DNA of 56,430 bases from Betaproteobacteria bacterium (GCA_025363575.1 JANYDM010000182.1:1-56430), one strand, 5' to 3'; shown: positions 1-9,244, counted from the stretch's first letter. Program-made: numbers and translations. The notes: generated by a model from the letters alone, not told the origin.

Positions 1-746
1 TTCAGTTCGCGCAACTCTTCCTCGTCTATGTACAAATCGCTGTTACGCGTGAGCTGGAACTGGTAGCAGCCGAGGACCGCCATCCCCGGGAACAATTCCG
101 CGACGTGCGCATGCAGTATCGACGATAGAAAAACGAAGCCATGCTCGCAGCCGGAAATCGTGCGCGGCACGGAGATCACCCGCGGCAGCACGCGCGGCGC
201 CTGCACGATCGCCATGCTCGATTTGCGCCCGAATGCGTCTTTGCCCTCAAGCTCGATTACGAAGTTGAGGCTCTTGTTGAGCAGCTTTGGAAACGGATGC
301 GCCGGGTCGAGCCCGAGCGGCGTCAGCACGGGCATCAGCTCGCGAAAAAAGTACTCCTTGACCCATTCCTTCTGCGCGGCGTTCCACTTGCTGCGGCGCA
401 GGAAACGTATGCCTTCGGCGGCGAGCTGCGGAAGAATTTCTTCGTTGAGCACCTGGTACTGACGCGCGACCAGGTCCTGCGCCTTCGCCGTAACCTGCCG
501 GAACACTTCGAGCAGCGGAATGCCATCGGGTCCGGGCGGCGCCTGCGCGGCAATTTCTTCCTTAAGGCCCGCGATGCGAATCTCGAAGAATTCGTCGAGG
601 TTGCTGTCGACGATGCACAGAAAGCGCAGCCGCTCGAGCGCCGGCACGCCGCGGTCCTCTGCCAGCGCGAGCACGCGCCGGTTGAACTGAAGCTGTCCAA
701 GCTCGCGGTTCAGATAAAGCTCGGGAGCGACGTGTCGTTTGGCCAT
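1..746 (-). CDS. ppk1: Polyphosphate kinase 1, N-terminal part (runs off the window)
   Basis: This is the first 248 or so codons of polyphosphate kinase, which reversibly transfers the ATP gamma-phosphate to polyphosphate. The minus-strand translation begins MAKRHVAPELYLNRELGQLQ. It continues through FNRRVLALAED and LDEFFEIRIAGLKEE, the helical N-terminal domain typical of PPK1, and then HPFPKLLNKSLNFVIELE. The catalytic phospholipase-D-like domains with the autophosphorylated histidine lie beyond base 1. The start at 746 is the ATG that gives the usual family N-terminus. It lies downstream of the phosphoesterase gene on the same strand, with a 158-base gap holding a possible Pho box. Family assignment is firm; completeness cannot be judged. 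Confidence 0.93.
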   Translation of the reverse strand, partial: MAKRHVAPELYLNRELGQLQFNRRVLALAEDRGVPALERLRFLCIVDSNLDEFFEIRIAGLKEEIAAQAPPGPDGIPLLEVFRQVTAKAQDLVARQYQVLNEEILPQLAAEGIRFLRRSKWNAAQKEWVKEYFFRELMPVLTPLGLDPAHPFPKLLNKSLNFVIELEGKDAFGRKSSMAIVQAPRVLPRVISVPRTISGCEHGFVFLSSILHAHVAELFPGMAVLGCYQFQLTRNSDLYIDEEELREL

Positions 747-842
747 GAACTGCGTGCTTGATTTTGGTGGGCGCGCCGGCAGGATTGCCGGCCCGTTTTT
801 CTGCCGCAGTTTTCTGTTACGGACGCAGACTAGCCGTGTTGT

Positions 843-860
843 ATTGCAGAATTGTTACAT
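843..860 (-). promoter_or_regulatory. Possible Pho box upstream of ppk1
   Basis: Read on the minus strand, this is two 7-mers, ATGTAAC and CTGCAAT, separated by AATT. The spacing is that of PhoB half-sites (CTGTCAT-N4-CTGTCAT). The matches are 4/7 and 5/7. It sits about 97 bases before the ppk1 ATG, and ppk is a known Pho regulon member in several proteobacteria. The match is imperfect and could be chance. Confidence 0.3.
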
Positions 861-904
861 TTTACGCGGAATCCCTTGCGCGGCGCTGTAGGACGCCGCC
901 GCGG

Positions 905-1711
905 TCAGGCAACCCGCGCGGTTTCGCCGACCGCAGCGTTTTGCGCTTCGCCGGTATGCGAAGTCCAGCGCACGAGGTTGATATGGCCGTCGAGGTGTTC
1001 GACCGCAGCCGTGCAACTGTCGACCCAGTCGCCGCAATTGATGTAGGTGAGGCCATGGATGTCCCTGATCGCGGGCGTGTGGATGTGACCGCAAATCACA
1101 CCGTCAAGGCCGCGCTGCAGCGCGCTGTGGATGACCGCCTCCTCGAAGTTGCTGATGAAGCTCACCGCGTGCAGTACGTTGCGCTTGGCGTAGTCGGCCA
1201 GCGACCAGTGGCCGGCGATGCCAAGCTTGCGCCGCGCATACGACAGCACGCGGTTCAGATGCACCAGCCATGTGTATGAGATATCGCCGAGGATGGAAAC
1301 CCAGCGATGGCAGGTCGTGACCTGGTCGTATTCGTCGCCGTGCAGGAGCAGGTAGCGCCTGCCGTCGGCGGCGGTGTGGACATAGTCGCGCACGAGATTG
1401 ATGTCGCCGAAAGCGCTGCCGATGTATTCGCGCAGCGCTTCATCGTGGTTGCCGGGGATCAGATAAACGCGCGTGCCGTGGCGCGCTTGCTTGAGTATTT
1501 TCTGCACGACGGTATTGTGCAGCGCCGGCCAGTAGATGCCGCGACTCATCGCCCAGAAGTCGATAATGTCGCCGATCAGGAAGATGTTCTCGCAGTGATA
1601 GGCCTTGAGCAATGACAACAACTGCTCGGCTCGGCATGCGCGCGTGCCGAGATGGATGTCCGACAGAAACAACGAGCGAGCGTGCAGGGCGGGCGTTTCA
1701 TCCGCTTTCAT
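905..1711 (-). CDS. Metallophosphoesterase, UDP-2,3-diacylglucosamine diphosphatase-like (COG2908)
   Basis: This is a 268-aa calcineurin-like phosphoesterase. All the metal-binding blocks are present in order: SDIHLG (17-22), GDIIDFW (47-53), GNHDE (87-91), HGDEYD and the C-terminal GHIHTP. The family includes LpxH, which hydrolyses UDP-2,3-diacylglucosamine in lipid A synthesis, but this longer branch is often a paralogue with an unproven substrate. The ATG at 1711 was chosen because homology begins just after it; the same frame stays open far upstream inside the neighbour without family similarity. It follows the glycosyltransferase on the same strand with a short gap, suggesting a joint envelope-lipid role. 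Fold is sure, substrate is not. Confidence 0.85.
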   Translation of the reverse strand: MKADETPALHARSLFLSDIHLGTRACRAEQLLSLLKAYHCENIFLIGDIIDFWAMSRGIYWPALHNTVVQKILKQARHGTRVYLIPGNHDEALREYIGSAFGDINLVRDYVHTAADGRRYLLLHGDEYDQVTTCHRWVSILGDISYTWLVHLNRVLSYARRKLGIAGHWSLADYAKRNVLHAVSFISNFEEAVIHSALQRGLDGVICGHIHTPAIRDIHGLTYINCGDWVDSCTAAVEHLDGHINLVRWTSHTGEAQNAAVGETARVA

Positions 1712-1751
1712 GCGTGGGCGGCCTTCGGGGGCAGAACCGACAATCCGTGAC

Positions 1752-2984
1752 TCATGCAGACGACTGCGTTCCGGCGTAGCCGGCGTGCATTTCATGCGTG
1801 GCGATGACGTCGCGCAAGGCGTTTTCGAATTCACTGTGCACGGCTTCCCAGTCGATGCTCTCAGCGGTGTCGCGCGCGCGCCGGCCAAGCTCAGGCATAC
1901 GCTGCGCGCCGCCGGCGAGATTGGCGGCGAGCGCGATGAATTCGCGCGCGTCGTCGAAACCGGCAACGAGCCCGTTGCGTCCGTGCTCGATATGCTCCGA
2001 CGCAGCCGCGTAGTCGTAGGCGATGACCGCCAGCCCGCTCGCCATTGCCTCGACAGTGACATTGCCGAAAGTTTCGGTCGTGCTGGGGAAAAGAAACACA
2101 TCACCACTTGCGTAGTGGGCGGCAAGGTCTTCGCCGGAACGCATGCCGGCGAAAATACAATCCGCGTGCGCTGCCTGCAGCGCGGCGCGCTCGGGACCGT
2201 CGCCCACCACCACCAGCCGCGTGTCGGGCCGGACTGCTTTCATCGCCGCGTACGCCTGCATGACGAGCGGCAGGTTTTTTTCCGGCGCGAGCCGGCCGAC
2301 CGAGAGCGCGACGGGCTGTCCTAGCTTCACGCCCCACGCTTCGCGCAACTGCGCGCTGCGTTTCGCCGGACTGAACAGGCGCGTGTCGACGCCGCGCGCG
2401 ACCACGCGCAGATTCAGATAACCGTGCTGGGCCAGATCGTCGCGTATGGCGGACGTCGGTACCAGCGTGCAGCTCGCCTTGTTATGAAAGCGGCGCAGAT
2501 AGGCAACGATGGGTTTCTTCAGCCAGCCGATGCCGTAGTGCTTGCTGTAGCTGTGGAAGTTAGTGTGAAAATCGCTGCTGCATGGAATCCGCAGTTTGTT
2601 CGATGCAGTGAGCGCCGACCAGCCGAGCGGCCCTTCGGTCACGATGTGCACGAGGTCCGGCCGCTGCAGCGACCACAGCCGCAGCAGGGCCTGCTTGGCG
2701 GGCAGCCCCATTTTAAGCATGTCGTAGTTCGGTATGGCGACTCCCCGCTGCAGCACCTCTTCGAAGCTCGGTGTGCTGGCGGCCTGATCGTCCCGGTGCT
2801 GGCGGGGTCTGATCAGCTGGATCTGGTGCTGGCGCCGCTGCAGTCCGTCGACCATGCGGCCTATCGTCATGGCGACGCCATTGATCTCGGGCGGATAGGT
2901 TTCGGTGACGACGGCCACGCGCAGCGTCCTGCGTGCCCCCGGCAATTGCTGGCAGATGATTTGCCCGCTGTTCATGGCGCGCAT
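1752..2984 (-). CDS. GT4-family glycosyltransferase (GT-B fold), MgtA/PimB-like
   Basis: This 410-aa protein has the GT-B layout. The N-terminal acceptor side carries VTETYPPEINGVA (27-38) and DFHTNFHSYSKHYG (about 138-151). The donor-binding half carries VGRLAPEKNLPL (229-240) and the EX7E-type motif ETFGNVTVE (304-312). This pattern is typical of GDP-mannose- or UDP-sugar-dependent transferases that glycosylate diacylglycerol or other lipids. Neighbours fit a membrane-lipid role: dgkA lies 67 bases upstream and a COG2908 phosphoesterase downstream, all on the minus strand. Sugar and acceptor are not predictable from sequence. An alternative ATG at 2975 is possible, and neither has a clear Shine-Dalgarno sequence. 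Confidence 0.88.
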   Translation of the reverse strand: MRAMNSGQIICQQLPGARRTLRVAVVTETYPPEINGVAMTIGRMVDGLQRRQHQIQLIRPRQHRDDQAASTPSFEEVLQRGVAIPNYDMLKMGLPAKQALLRLWSLQRPDLVHIVTEGPLGWSALTASNKLRIPCSSDFHTNFHSYSKHYGIGWLKKPIVAYLRRFHNKASCTLVPTSAIRDDLAQHGYLNLRVVARGVDTRLFSPAKRSAQLREAWGVKLGQPVALSVGRLAPEKNLPLVMQAYAAMKAVRPDTRLVVVGDGPERAALQAAHADCIFAGMRSGEDLAAHYASGDVFLFPSTTETFGNVTVEAMASGLAVIAYDYAAASEHIEHGRNGLVAGFDDAREFIALAANLAGGAQRMPELGRRARDTAESIDWEAVHSEFENALRDVIATHEMHAGYAGTQSSA

Positions 2985-3051
2985 GATGGCGCGCGGCTCA
3001 AGACATCGCGATTAAGCTTTTATGATGATTGCGTGACGGCCGGCACGGGCG

Positions 3052-3420
3052 TCAGCCGAAAATTACAAGCAGCCAGACAACCGGCACATTGATGAGCGAC
3101 AGCATGACCGCCGCACTGCCGAGATCTTTCGCGCGTTTTGCGAGCTGGTGGTCTTCGAGAGATACGCGGTCGGTCACCGCCTCGATGCCGGAGTTGAGCA
3201 GCTCGACGATCATCACCAGCAGCACGCTCGCGATCATCTGTCCTTTGGCCGCGCCGCCGACCGGCAGGTAGCACGCGAGCGGGATCAGCAGCAGCGCCAG
3301 AAAAACTTCCTGGCGGAACGCGTCTTCGTGGCGGAACGCGGCGCCGAAACCGTCGAACGAATACAGCATTGCGTTCCAGATGCGCTTCAAACCGGTTTTG
3401 CCTTTGTACGGACTTTCCAT
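3052..3420 (-). CDS. dgkA: Diacylglycerol kinase
   Basis: This is a small integral membrane kinase of 122 aa, the usual length. It recycles diacylglycerol to phosphatidic acid in the inner membrane. Three hydrophobic helices are visible. The signature VELLNSGIEAVTDRVS contains the catalytic-site glutamates at about 73 and 80, followed by HQLAKRAKDLGSAAV. It heads a minus-strand group with the glycosyltransferase and phosphoesterase, and is divergent from the MBL-fold hydrolase. Confidence 0.95.
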   Translation of the reverse strand: MESPYKGKTGLKRIWNAMLYSFDGFGAAFRHEDAFRQEVFLALLLIPLACYLPVGGAAKGQMIASVLLVMIVELLNSGIEAVTDRVSLEDHQLAKRAKDLGSAAVMLSLINVPVVWLLVIFG

Positions 3421-3555
3421 GGTCGAGCCCTGCCTCTCGCAATAAATCCCCGCAAGCTAGGCGCGCGGGATTACATTCGTATTACAGCAGCGTGCTTTCA
3501 CCGCGGCGGACGCTAGAATGGCCGCCTTGCTTGCGCCTACCAATGGATTTTGCGC

Positions 3556-4506
3556 ATGACCGATGTCATCGATTATGAATTCGGTATCAGCGCTGTCGAT
3601 TCCGGCTATCTGCGGCCGCGGCTCGATGCGATACACATCGTGGTCCAGGGCGACCGCGCCGCGGTGATCGACGCCGGCGTCAACAGCTCGGTGCCGCATG
3701 TCCTCGCGGCACTGCGCATCAAAGACATTGCGCCCGCGCAGGTCGACTACGTAGTGCTTACACATATCCATCTCGATCACGCGGGCGGCGCGGGCCTGTT
3801 GATGTCGCAGCTGCCGAATGCGAAGTTGACGGTGCATCCGCGCGGCGCGCGCCATGTCATCGATCCTGCGCGGCTGATCGCCAGCACGCAGGCCGTTTAC
3901 GGCGCGGAGGCGACGGCGCGCGCGTATGGCGATATCGTGCCGGTGCCGCGCGAGCGCGTGATCGAAACGCCGCACGGCGCGGCGCTTAAATTAAACGGCC
4001 GCGAGTTCCGTTTCTTCGACACGCCCGGCCACGCGCGCCATCACGTGTGCGTGCTAGACGCCCGCTCGGGGCATTTGTTCGCCGGCGACACTTTCGGCTT
4101 GTCGTACCGCGAGCTCGACTGCGACGGCCGGCAGTTCATTTTTCCGACGTCGAGCCCTACTCAGTTTGACCCGGCAGCCGAGCACCGTTCGCTCGATCTG
4201 ATCCGTGCTCTGGACCCCGGCGCCGTTTACGTCACCCACTACAGCCAGGTGCGCGACATCGCACGCCTGACCGATGACATGCATCGTCTCGTCCATGCGC
4301 ACGAACAGCTCGCGCGCCGCGAGCGCATGGCCGGCGCAGCGCGGCATGAACGCCTCAAAGCGGGCGTCACGGATCTGGTGCTTGGCGAGGCGCGACGTTA
4401 CGGCTGGCGCTTGTCGAGTGCAGCGCTGCTCGAAATATTCGCCGGCGACATCGAGCTCAATGCGCAGGGCCTCGCCATCTGGCTGGACTCGCTGCCGCCA
4501 GGCTAG
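3556..4506 (+). CDS. MBL-fold metallohydrolase
   Basis: This is a 316-aa metallo-beta-lactamase fold protein. The zinc motif THIHLDHAGG (about 69-78) gives HxHxDH, and further conserved elements are DTPGHARHHV and AGDTFG. The C-terminal 80 residues are helical and fit the glyoxalase II-like or RNase Z-like subfamilies with an alpha-helical tail. It is not a class B beta-lactamase by context. The ATG at 3556 is preferred over a TTG two codons upstream; no convincing ribosome site precedes either. It converges with the carbonic anhydrase gene, with only 8 bases between the two stops. Substrate unknown. Confidence 0.85.
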   Translation: MTDVIDYEFGISAVDSGYLRPRLDAIHIVVQGDRAAVIDAGVNSSVPHVLAALRIKDIAPAQVDYVVLTHIHLDHAGGAGLLMSQLPNAKLTVHPRGARHVIDPARLIASTQAVYGAEATARAYGDIVPVPRERVIETPHGAALKLNGREFRFFDTPGHARHHVCVLDARSGHLFAGDTFGLSYRELDCDGRQFIFPTSSPTQFDPAAEHRSLDLIRALDPGAVYVTHYSQVRDIARLTDDMHRLVHAHEQLARRERMAGAARHERLKAGVTDLVLGEARRYGWRLSSAALLEIFAGDIELNAQGLAIWLDSLPPG

Positions 4507-4514
4507 GCGGAGAG

Positions 4515-5174
4515 CTATGCCGTGCCCGCCCGCGACAACTGCGCGAGCGCCGCCTCATAACTGGTCATCACTTCATCCTGCCGCGTCACTACGGTATTGA
4601 GATCGCTTAACAGGCCGTCGTGCAGTCCGTAGATCCAGCCGTGCACCGCCAGTTCCTGGCCGCGTTCCCAGGCGTCCCTGATAATCGACGTCTGGCAGAC
4701 GTTGACGACCTGCTCAACGACGTTGAGCTCACACAGCCGCGCGCTGCGCCCGGCAAAGTCGGCGAGCGACACGAGGCGGCGCTCGTGTTTTTCACGCACG
4801 TCCTGCACATGGCGCAGCCAGTTGTCGCTCAGGCCCAGGCGGTCGCCGCGCAGTATCGCCTCGACGCCGCTGCAACCGTAGTGACCGCACACGATGACGT
4901 GGCGGACTTTGAGCACCTCGACGGCAAACTGGATCACCGACAGGCAATTGAGGTCGGTGTGCACGACCACATTCGCCACATTGCGATGCACGAACAGCTC
5001 GCCCGGCATGAGCCCGACGATTTCATTCGCGGGCACCCGGCTGTCGGAGCAGCCTATCCACAAATACTCGGGCGACTGCTGATGCGTAAGTTTCTGGAAA
5101 AATTCCGGGTCCTGGCGGCGGATGCGTTCGGCCCATGCGCGATTGCTCTGAAACAGATGGCTGAGGGTTTTCAT
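4515..5174 (-). CDS. can: Beta-class carbonic anhydrase
   Basis: This 219-aa cytosolic zinc enzyme interconverts CO2 and bicarbonate. The ligand set is intact: CSDSRVP (C42, D44, R46) and CGHYGCSG (H98, C101). The full length matches E. coli Can. The ATG at 5174 gives the family start MKTLSHLFQSNRAWAERI; the longer open frame upstream has no homology. It is divergent from the MgtC-like gene. Confidence 0.95.
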   Translation of the reverse strand: MKTLSHLFQSNRAWAERIRRQDPEFFQKLTHQQSPEYLWIGCSDSRVPANEIVGLMPGELFVHRNVANVVVHTDLNCLSVIQFAVEVLKVRHVIVCGHYGCSGVEAILRGDRLGLSDNWLRHVQDVREKHERRLVSLADFAGRSARLCELNVVEQVVNVCQTSIIRDAWERGQELAVHGWIYGLHDGLLSDLNTVVTRQDEVMTSYEAALAQLSRAGTA

Positions 5175-5356
5175 GGACTGTCCGCTCGGTGGACGCTGAT
5201 GCGGCCACCCGGTATCGACGAGAAGGATTCTACAAGCTTTGCGCCGCCGCGGGCGACGCGTTAGCGGCGAATCGCGCCGCCGGTTGTCGCTGCTCATGGT
5301 TTGTGTAACGCTTCCGTTTGCGCAATTGCGCCAGCAGGAGATGGGGGGAGATCGCG

Positions 5357-5824
5357 ATGGAACTGGGCGTCTTACCGAGCTTGGCGCAGGCGTCCGACAT
5401 GATCGCCGCGGTACTATTCGGCGCGCTGATCGGATTTGAACGCCAGTTGCGCGGACATCCCGCGGGCTTGCACACCAATGCGCTGGTCGCGCTGGGTTCC
5501 GCGGCGTTTGTCGCCGCGGGCCTGTTGTTCGGCGATGCTTCCGGACCGGCGCGAGTCGCCGGCCAGGTCGTCACCGGCGTCGGATTTTTGTGTGCCGGCG
5601 TGATCATGCATCAAGGCGTCACCGTGCGCGGAATCAACACCGCCGCGACAGTCTGGTGCTCGTCCGCGGTAGGCGTGCTCGCGGGGCTGGGGCAGTTGTG
5701 GTGGTCGGCGCTGGTTGGCGCGCTGGTGGTTCTTACCAACTTTACACTGCACTTTGTCGAGCATCGCATTGTCAAATCGCTACCGAAGGATACGCAGGCG
5801 GTGGACAATCGCCGGCTGGATTAA
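5357..5824 (+). CDS. MgtC/SapB-family membrane protein
   Basis: This 155-aa protein is almost entirely hydrophobic (four to five predicted helices). It carries the MgtC signature GALIGFERQLRGHPAG followed by LHTNALVALGSAAF. It lacks the C-terminal cytosolic domain of Salmonella MgtC, so it is the short SapB-like form. The ATG at 5357 was chosen because GGGGGGAG lies six bases upstream. Members of the family affect growth at low Mg2+ or modulate ATP synthase; for this copy the role is unknown. Confidence 0.85.
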   Translation: MELGVLPSLAQASDMIAAVLFGALIGFERQLRGHPAGLHTNALVALGSAAFVAAGLLFGDASGPARVAGQVVTGVGFLCAGVIMHQGVTVRGINTAATVWCSSAVGVLAGLGQLWWSALVGALVVLTNFTLHFVEHRIVKSLPKDTQAVDNRRLD

Positions 5825-5912
5825 ACCGGTGGCGGGCAGCATGGGCGCTTGTTAGGATTCCTGTCCCCGCGCGACCAACCATCGTCATACTCATCCGCGC
5901 TGAAGGGATCGC

Positions 5913-7207
5913 ATGAAACCGCAATCGGAAATTTCGAATCGGCACGCCGAGCCGGTGTCCACTGAATCGGAGGTGCTCGCCGCGGAGTACTTGCGCGTGC
6001 GCGCGCAGACCGAATGCCTCGCGCAGCCTCTATCGGCCGAAGATTGCGCGCTGCAGTCGATGCCGGATGCGAGCCCGGTCAAATGGCACCGGCGCATACA
6101 ACGTGGTTCTTCGAGACCTTCGTGCTCGCGCCGGCGCTGCCCGGGTACAAATTGTTTTCGCCGCAGTTTCGCGTGCTGTTCAACTCCTATTACGTCGCAG
6201 TGGGCCCGCGCCATCCGCGGCCGGAGCGCGGCATGCTGTCACGGCCGTCGCTCGACGAAGTGCGCGCCTACCGGCGCTACGTCGATGCGCACATGGCGCA
6301 GCTGCTGGCCGGCGCCACGCTGCCGCGCGAGCGCCTGGAATTGATCGGGCTGGGCATCAATCATGAACAGCAGCATCAGGAATTGATAATCACCGATCTC
6401 AAGCATCTGCTGTCGCGCAATCCGCTGCAGCCCGCGTACGTCGCCGCGCCTGTCGCACGCGGCGTCGATGGCGAAGGGCCGTCTGCAGCCGCGGAATGGC
6501 TGAGCCTGCCTGATGGCATACGCCAGATCGGGCACGCGGGCGACGGTTTCCGTTTCGACAATGAGGAGCCGCGCCATCGCGTCTTCATCGATGCATACGA
6601 GATGGCTGCACGGCCGGTGACCGTCGGCGAATATGCGGACTTCATTGCCGATGGCGGCTATCGGCGCGCCGAGTTGTGGTTGTCCGAAGGATGGGACCTG
6701 TGCAACGCGCAAGGCTGGCACGCGCCGCTCTACTGGCACTCCGGCGGCGAGCCGGGTAACGCATTCACCCTGCACGGCGTGCAAAAACTCGATGCACGAG
6801 AGCCGGTGTGTCACGTGAGTTTTTTCGAAGCCGATGCGTACGCGCGGTGGGCGGGCGCGCGTCTGCCGACCGAGGCCGAATGGGAAACTTTCGCCGCGCA
6901 CGAAACCGGCGGCAATTTCCTGGAAGGCGGCCGCTTTCATCCTGCGCCGGCTGCAGGCGGCGCATTGCATGTTTTCGGCGATGTGTGGATGTGGACGCGC
7001 AGTTCCTACGAGCCGTATCCGGGCTATCGCGCCGCGCCCGGCGCGGTCGGCGAATACAACGGCAAGTTCATGTCCAACCAGTACGTGCTGCGCGGCGGCT
7101 CTTGCGTGACGCCGGCATCGCATATCCGCGCGACCTACCGCAATTTTTTCCCCGCGGCCGCGCGCTGGCAGTTCAGCGGCCTGCGCCTCGCGCGGGACGT
7201 GTGCTAG
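5913..7207 (+). pseudogene. egtB: EgtB ergothioneine sulfoxide synthase, interrupted by a one-base frameshift
   Basis: EgtB joins gamma-glutamylcysteine or cysteine to hercynine in an iron-dependent step. The first frame, from ATG 5913 (ribosome site AAGGGA), gives [19 protein letters not shown] and [12 protein letters not shown]. The family sequence then continues in a different frame as [14 protein letters not shown] and on to the end. Between CAC (6087-6089) and GCG (6092-6094) there are two bases where three are expected, so one base is missing. The rest is intact: the DinB iron motif NHEQQHQE and the formylglycine-type C-terminal domain ending FSGLRLARDV. Repair would give about 431 aa, the usual length. 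The break falls in the iron-site block. It is either a true null allele or an assembly error. No egtD is nearby. Confidence 0.85.
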
Positions 7208-7569
7208 GTAGTCCACGCTGCGCCAGGCGCTGTTTTTCCCTCGTAGAGGCCTCGCCCTTCGGCTGTGACGTCTGCAATGTCGACGTTAACAGTCGGCGCT
7301 TTGCCATTGACGTTTAGAGTGTTTTTCCGCGCAAAGGCGAACGATAGCGGATGCGCGCAGCGCTGAATCTGTAACGCGCCGGCGCGCTCGATTGTGTGCA
7401 TTAGTACCGCGCGGCGGCCGCGTCAAGGTCATGCCGGTCGTACTTCACGGGGCACGGCAGGCGATTTTCTCTCTAAGAAAGTACCCAATTCTTAAAGTTT
7501 GGATTACAATCCGCTCAACCCAATTTTTTTGGGGGAAATTCCAGTCTTTACTGTCAAGGAGAACAGACG
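7208..7569 (+). other. Intergenic stretch without a recognised gene
   Basis: This is 362 bases between egtB and the SWIB gene. Its open frames are short and have no family signature. The last 100 bases are more AT-rich, with TACAAT at 7505-7510 as a possible -10 element but no good -35. It probably holds the SWIB gene promoter and leader. Confidence 0.5.
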
Positions 7570-7872
7570 ATGGCCGCAAAGAAAAAAGCTAGCAAAAAGC
7601 CCGCGAAGAAAAAATCCGCACGTAAACCCAGCGCGGCATTCATGAAGCCGATGACGATTTCGTCCGCACTGAGTTCAGTGATCGGCGCCGGTCCCTACCC
7701 GCGCACCGAAGTGACCAAGAAACTGTGGGGCTATATCAAGAAGCATGGCCTGCAGGACAGCAAGAACCGCCGCAACATCAATGCCGACGACAATCTCAAA
7801 GGGGTGTTTGGCGGCAAGAAACAGGTCTCGATGTTCGAGATGACCAAACTGGTCAGCAAACACCTGAAGTAA
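7570..7872 (+). CDS. SWIB/MDM2-domain protein
   Basis: This is a 100-aa basic protein. The first 25 residues are a Lys/Ala-rich tail (MAAKKKASKKPAKKKSARKP), like histone H1 or bacterial AlgP-type tails. The rest is a SWIB domain, with LSSVIGAGPYPRTEVTKKLW, NRRNINADDNLKGVFGG and a C-terminal MFEMTKLVSKHLK. In bacteria such proteins are short and presumed DNA-associated; chlamydial versions are linked to chromatin. Ribosome site AAGGAG is nine bases before the ATG. A strong terminator follows, so it is probably monocistronic. Confidence 0.9.
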   Translation: MAAKKKASKKPAKKKSARKPSAAFMKPMTISSALSSVIGAGPYPRTEVTKKLWGYIKKHGLQDSKNRRNINADDNLKGVFGGKKQVSMFEMTKLVSKHLK

Positions 7873-7890
7873 TCAGCGTCTTTGCTTCGA

Positions 7891-7931
7891 AAACGGCCGT
7901 TGCCGCCATGCGGTGCCGGCCGTTTTTTTTT
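7891..7931 (+). terminator. Rho-independent terminator of the SWIB gene
   Basis: A perfect 9-bp stem (AAACGGCCG with CGGCCGTTT) is followed by an uninterrupted T-run. It lies 18 bases past the SWIB stop codon and also separates the gene from the convergent MFS gene. Confidence 0.85.
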
Positions 7932-7943
7932 CAGGCGGCCCCT

Positions 7944-9134
7944 TCAGCGCGCGGCAGCGTCGGGCCGGCGCACGAAATAACCGGCGCCGACGAGCAGCGC
8001 CGCCATGGTCCAGAATACCGGCGTCATGCCGAGCGCGGCACCGAGCGCGCCGAACATCAGCGGGATCGCCGTCTGGCTGATATTGATCAACAGCGTGCGC
8101 ACCCCGATTGCTTCGGCGCCGCGCCCCGCCGGCGCCTTGTTATAGAGCAGCGACATGATCATCGGTTGCGTGCCGCCGAGCCCCGCGCCGAGGAAGAAAG
8201 CCAGCACGATCAGCACCGGCGCGGTCTGCACGAGCGGGAAAATAAAGAGCGCGATGCCGGTTGTGATCATGGCGCCGATGAGCAGTTGCCATTCGCCGAT
8301 ACGGTGAATCACGAGCGGCATGGCAAGCCGCACCACGAATACCGCGCCGCCGAATGTTCCCAGGATCAATCCGATCGTCGATGCCGACAGGTGAATGTTG
8401 GAGCCGTGGATCGGCACCACGAACGAAAAAAGGTCCCATGCCATCGACAGCAGCCCGCTGACAATGAACACGCGCCGCATCGTACGGCTGCGCAGCAAGT
8501 CGATCAGCCGGCGCTGCTGCGCGCCGGGCGCGTCGGCCGGCTGCAGCGGCACTTCGATTCGTCTGATAAGCAACGCGATCAGCGTAGCGAGTGAAAAGCA
8601 TGCGAGCAGCAGCATGGTGGCGCGGTGGCCGATCAGGTCGATCGCGAACCCCGCGACCATCGGGCCGAGGAAGCCCGAAGTTGAAAAGGAGATCGCGAGC
8701 CAGCTGAAATTGCGCGGGCGGTCTTCGGGCCGGCCGGTCACCGCGACGAGATAGTTGACGGCGATGTGGAACAGGATAAAACCCGAGCCGGCAAGACAGC
8801 TCGTGACGAACAGCGCCGGCAGCGTCGGCGATATCGCGGCGACGAGGATGCCGAGGGTGAGGGCGGCGGCGCCGGCGAGCATCGGCTTGCGCACGCCGAT
8901 GCGGTCTATCATGCGCCCGACCGGCACCGAGAACGTCATTGGCAGCAAGGCCAGCAGCGACAGCAGGATGCCGACGGTGAACGGCGATGCTGCCAGGCTC
9001 AGCGCGAACAGCGACAGCGTTACGCGCGCGCCGGTGTAGGCGAGATGCAGCGTGATGGTAAACGGGAAAACGTAGGCGAGGGGCACGAGGCAGACTGGCA
9101 ACGCCGTGGAAACAAAGATTTTACCCGTGTTCAC
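7944..9134 (-). CDS. MFS transporter
   Basis: This is a 396-aa major facilitator with about twelve hydrophobic segments. The loop 2-3 signature is VPVGRMIDRIGVRKPML. It resembles the other MFS protein in this window (49844-50980): both have PFT[VI]G, then a P-x-GR-x-[IV]DR-x-G block, and end with similar helices, so they are paralogues. The gene is divergent from a TauD-type dioxygenase plus Bug receptor, which may share its substrate. Direction and substrate are unknown. Confidence 0.85.
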   Translation of the reverse strand: MNTGKIFVSTALPVCLVPLAYVFPFTITLHLAYTGARVTLSLFALSLAASPFTVGILLSLLALLPMTFSVPVGRMIDRIGVRKPMLAGAAALTLGILVAAISPTLPALFVTSCLAGSGFILFHIAVNYLVAVTGRPEDRPRNFSWLAISFSTSGFLGPMVAGFAIDLIGHRATMLLLACFSLATLIALLIRRIEVPLQPADAPGAQQRRLIDLLRSRTMRRVFIVSGLLSMAWDLFSFVVPIHGSNIHLSASTIGLILGTFGGAVFVVRLAMPLVIHRIGEWQLLIGAMITTGIALFIFPLVQTAPVLIVLAFFLGAGLGGTQPMIMSLLYNKAPAGRGAEAIGVRTLLINISQTAIPLMFGALGAALGMTPVFWTMAALLVGAGYFVRRPDAAAR

Positions 9135-9244
9135 GGGAGGGCCGGCGCCTCATCCGCGCGCGCCTGCGCGGCGCATTGGGCTTGGTATACTCGGCACAGC
9201 CGATCTTAAGGCAGACGCGCGCAATTTCGCCGCCTCACACCCTC

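Noticed and set aside
790..820. Terminator near ppk1 (GCCGGC hairpin followed by TTTTT on the plus strand)
   Set aside because: No plus-strand gene lies upstream to terminate, and on the minus strand the T-run is on the wrong side.
905..2125. The whole 406-codon minus frame as one protein
   Set aside because: The first 138 codons overlap the glycosyltransferase in another frame and show no family similarity; the real phosphoesterase starts at 1711.
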